NCBI GenBank assembly: GCA_934532985.1 | Contig: CAKTAV010000022.1 | Coordinates: 1 to 13,102 of the forward strand | Direction of reading: 5' to 3' | DNA length: 13,102 nt | DNA from: an uncultured Butyricicoccus sp. | GTDB lineage: Bacteria; Bacillota; Clostridia; Oscillospirales; Butyricicoccaceae | In this document: positions 13,102 to 13,102 of the stretch, piece after piece | Position numbering within the stretch: position 1 is the stretch's first letter | Layout of the letters: the number at the start of each line of letters is the position of its first letter | Made by a program: the position numbers and the translations under genes | Notes under the pieces: generated by a model | Databases searched by the model: none | What the model was told of the DNA's origin: nothing | What the model saw: the letters and a program-made list of their open reading frames with translations, nothing else

Positions 13102-13102
13102 T

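Noticed and set aside
1..13102. Insertion sequences, CRISPR arrays, phage genes or a defence island
   Set aside because: I saw no transposase, integrase, regularly spaced repeats or defence gene families; the region looks like ordinary chromosome.

Overview
The window looks like a chromosomal segment of a Gram-positive, probably anaerobic, clostridial bacterium. Evidence for this is the moderate GC content, strong AGGAGG-type ribosome sites, a T-box leader on a leucine biosynthesis gene, small Firmicutes families (DUF4250, DUF4186, DUF4317) and a PAS/AAA+ sigma-54 activator of the RocR type. An Oscillospirales/Butyricicoccus-like gut clostridium is my best guess. I cannot confirm it from sequence alone.

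Layout, left to right. A 5'-truncated tRNA-Tyr and its terminator open the window. A structured, partly T-box-like leader precedes a MATE efflux transporter. Facing it is an M20 amidohydrolase, with stop codons six bases apart. Upstream of that, on the same minus strand, is leuA (2-isopropylmalate synthase), with a textbook promoter and a complete T-box antitermination leader. A divergent promoter then starts a plus-strand group: DUF4250 small protein, pepT (tripeptidase T) and DUF4186, closed by a terminator. A second plus-strand pair, DUF4317 and a WbqC-like protein, has its own promoter.

The right third is regulatory. A PAS-PAS-AAA+-Fis sigma-54 activator (9161-10909) is followed by an AT-rich intergenic stretch of about 650 bases. 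That stretch holds several copies of a 19-bp dyad (ATGCAA-N7-TTGCAT and close variants) and ends in a perfect -24/-12 promoter. The same dyad lies in the activator's own 5' leader. The sigma-54 promoter does not read directly into an enzyme gene. It first makes a roughly 160-nt leader with a closing stem and mutually exclusive hairpins, and then a cupin-AraC regulator. This reads as a sigma-54 regulatory cascade with a possible undescribed RNA element in the middle, and it is the most interesting part of the window. A MerR regulator on the minus strand ends the window, facing a promoter with the 19-bp spacer and central dyad typical of MerR targets. That promoter points at a gene beyond the right edge.

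Metabolic themes are leucine synthesis, peptide breakdown and efflux. The target process of the sigma-54/AraC cascade lies outside the window.
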